Below are positions 62,584-64,000 of a DNA stretch of 64,000 nucleotides, piece after piece. The stretch's first letter is position 1, and the number at the start of each line of letters is the position of its first letter. The notes beneath the pieces were generated by a model, which saw only the letters and a program-made list of their open reading frames with translations, made no database searches and was not told the DNA's origin. This DNA is from Vibrio sp. STUT-A11 (GTDB lineage Bacteria; Pseudomonadota; Gammaproteobacteria; Enterobacterales; Vibrionaceae): the NCBI RefSeq assembly GCF_026000435.1, contig NZ_AP026763.1, forward strand, positions 1,426,001 to 1,490,000, given 5' to 3'. The translations under genes were made by a program, and so were the position numbers.

Positions 62584-63837
62584 TTAACGTTTCGCGATAT
62601 CGCGAGCTACAAGTGCGTCCCAACGCTCAAGAATCACGTTATAGTCTTGGCTTGGATTTAACATAAATGACATGATGTCATTCGTCATATCACGTGTTAC
62701 TTCAACAGGCAGCGCACCGACAGGAAACGTTACATATTGCATAGCGTCACGCGCTTCGACATAATCTTTGGCAATATTCATTGGCAGACCTGAAGTACCA
62801 CCAGTTAGTGTGGTCATTGCTGTATCTGCTTCCAAGAACAGTTTTAGGTTCTCGTCTAGAGTCCAGAAGTCGATCCACTTTTTAGCTGCGTCAACTTGCT
62901 TAGCATCTTTTGGAATTGCCCAACCAGGGCCAAGGTAATCTAGAGTGATACCTTTATCGCCATTAATCGATGGGAACGGTTTTAGAGAGAAGTTTTCTGG
63001 TAAAGAATCTTTAACAAATGGGTTGATGTTCCATAAACCCTGAGGCAGCATAGCGATACGGCCAGATTGAAATGTTGTCAGTGCCACCGACCATGGGTCT
63101 GTACCCGCACTAATTTTTGGATCGAAACACTTAGCATCAATCATTTGACGGAACGCCTCAAATGCGTTCTTCATTGATTGGTCTTCAGCGAATTTGATTT
63201 TGCCATTGTTAAACTGAGCTAAACGGTCTTGGCTAGGTACATCACCATCAGCAAGACCTAGTGCTAAGAAGAAAATGTAAGGTGTCCAAGCGCCGTTATT
63301 ACCTGCAAGTAAAGTTGGTGTGATGCCTTCATTATTTAGCTGCTTACATGTAGCTGTAAACTCAGCAACGGTTTCTGGATACTTTGTAACACCCGCTTTG
63401 TCCATTAAGTCATCATTAACATAGATACCCATGCCGGAAACTTGAAGCATTGCGTAGTATACATTGTTGTCTAAGCCAAGATGTGCTTGTAGACCAGGTT
63501 GAATACGTTCAACGAAAGCTTGATCACCAATTTCCATTAGCTGACCGGCCCCACCCCAGTGTGTGATAAACTCGCGGTCAACCATGATGACATCCGGTGG
63601 GCTACCAGCCTGGAAACGTGCTGGAATGCTGGTTACCATGTCATTACGCGCCATGTAATTAAGACGAACTTTAATGTCAGGATACTGCTGCTCAAACTTT
63701 TCGATTAGAACTGGAAAGTTTGCAACTTCTGCTCCTGCGCCCTTCCAACTAGCGACTTCTAGTTCGACTTTATTTGCGCCAAAGCTAGATGCTGAGAGAG
63801 TAAGAGCTGTTATAGCTGCAAGTTTTGTTAGTTTCAT
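62584..63837 (-). CDS. ABC transporter sugar-binding protein (first copy)
   Basis: The 417-residue periplasmic protein has a signal peptide (about 1-21, ending SSFGA) and the SBP family 1 fold. It is the promoter-proximal gene of the importer operon and paralogous to 59305-60558 throughout. Good ribosome-binding site (GGAAGG before ATG 63837). Two UxuR-type boxes and a CRP-like site lie just upstream. The likely ligand is an agar-derived oligosaccharide, which the cytoplasmic-type GH50 enzyme would then cut (inference). Confidence 0.92.
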   Translation of the reverse strand: MKLTKLAAITALTLSASSFGANKVELEVASWKGAGAEVANFPVLIEKFEQQYPDIKVRLNYMARNDMVTSIPARFQAGSPPDVIMVDREFITHWGGAGQLMEIGDQAFVERIQPGLQAHLGLDNNVYYAMLQVSGMGIYVNDDLMDKAGVTKYPETVAEFTATCKQLNNEGITPTLLAGNNGAWTPYIFFLALGLADGDVPSQDRLAQFNNGKIKFAEDQSMKNAFEAFRQMIDAKCFDPKISAGTDPWSVALTTFQSGRIAMLPQGLWNINPFVKDSLPENFSLKPFPSINGDKGITLDYLGPGWAIPKDAKQVDAAKKWIDFWTLDENLKLFLEADTAMTTLTGGTSGLPMNIAKDYVEARDAMQYVTFPVGALPVEVTRDMTNDIMSFMLNPSQDYNVILERWDALVARDIAKR

Positions 63838-63914
63838 TGTTACCTTCCTTTATGGTACTCGATGAATAAATAAGTTTACTCACCAAGGATCTTTGTTATT
63901 TGCCATTAAAATTT

Positions 63915-63953
63915 AATTGGAATACCAAATTTAGAGGTAAGATTACCAATTGG
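63915..63953. promoter_or_regulatory. UxuR-type boxes upstream of the ABC importer
   Basis: AATTGGAATACCAAAT (63915-63930) differs at two positions from the known ExuR/UxuR site AATTGGTATACCAATT. GGTAAGATTACC overlapping ACCAATTGGT (63936-63954) gives a second palindromic element. They lie 78-117 bases before the first binding-protein gene. Confidence 0.7.
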
Positions 63954-63966
63954 TTGATGATTAATG

Positions 63967-63982
63967 TGTGATTGGCTTCAAA
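63967..63982. promoter_or_regulatory. CRP-like site upstream of the ABC importer
   Basis: TGTGA-TTGGCT-TCAAA matches TGTGA-N6-TCACA with one mismatch. Catabolite control would be expected for a sugar importer. Confidence 0.55.
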
Positions 63983-64000
63983 TTAGCTGGATTAAGCCGC

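Noticed and set aside
1..64000. CRISPR array, tRNA or rRNA gene
   Set aside because: No regularly spaced repeat array and no cloverleaf or rRNA-like stretch was noticed on either strand when reading the window.

Overview
The window comes from a marine, agar-degrading gammaproteobacterium, almost certainly a Vibrio. The grounds are a galETKM operon with GalR-type operators, a 3,6-anhydro-L-galactonate cycloisomerase very like the Vibrio sp. EJY3 enzyme as I remember it, a GH50 agarase, and an HipB and small IS relics typical of Vibrio accessory DNA. All assignments come from reading the sequence and recalled family knowledge; no search was run.

Layout. 0-5.8 kb: the 3' part of a very large STAND NTPase (probable antiphage sensor), open at the left edge. 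6.0-12.7 kb: a small mobilisable island with an orphan HipB-like repressor and its two palindromic operators, a relaxase, a broken downstream reading frame, a possible relaxosome accessory protein, an oriT candidate, an AlpA-type regulator and three accessory genes of unknown role. 12.7-15.3 kb: a graveyard of IS3 and IS110 relics plus an HD-GYP fragment. 15.3-20.2 kb: intact galE-galT-galK-galM with two GalR-like operators upstream. 20.2-23.3 kb: a LacI-family (GalR-like) remnant and more IS relics. 23.4-27.5 kb: a cytoplasmic-type GH50 agarase, a UxuR/ExuR-like GntR regulator and a YhcH/EbgC-family protein. 27.7-28.9 kb: a decayed IS3 element. 29.0-37.7 kb: a chemoreceptor, then two divergent operons (three sugar-acid oxidoreductases; KDG kinase, KDPG aldolase, anhydrogalactonate cycloisomerase). 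37.7-40.4 kb: four consecutive small genes, each with one in-frame stop. 40.5-53.1 kb: a MATE transporter, an AraC regulator and an eight-gene sugar operon (isomerase, PfkB kinase, class II aldolase, Na+ symporter, mutarotase-like protein, aldehyde dehydrogenase, APH-fold kinase, enolase paralog). 53.1-55.2 kb: a GH16 agarase relic and an intact IS3 element. 55.3-63.9 kb: an FG-GAP/UnbV/Big lipoprotein, a small lipoprotein and an ABC sugar importer with two paralogous binding proteins but no ATPase gene.

How it fits together. Agar oligosaccharides are probably imported by the ABC system and cut inside the cell by the GH50 enzyme. D-galactose would enter the Leloir pathway. 3,6-anhydro-L-galactose, once oxidised, would pass through the cycloisomerase, two redox steps, KDG kinase and KDPG aldolase. 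The 43.0-53.0 kb operon reads as a complete, apparently unassigned route from an aldose (best guess L-galactose) to DHAP plus a hydroxyaldehyde, which is oxidised, phosphorylated and dehydrated to PEP by an enolase paralog with changed active-site residues. Palindromes of the form ATTGGT-NN-ACCAAT, matching the known ExuR/UxuR box, lie upstream of almost every one of these modules. They suggest that the GntR regulator at 25.9 kb controls the scattered set as one regulon.
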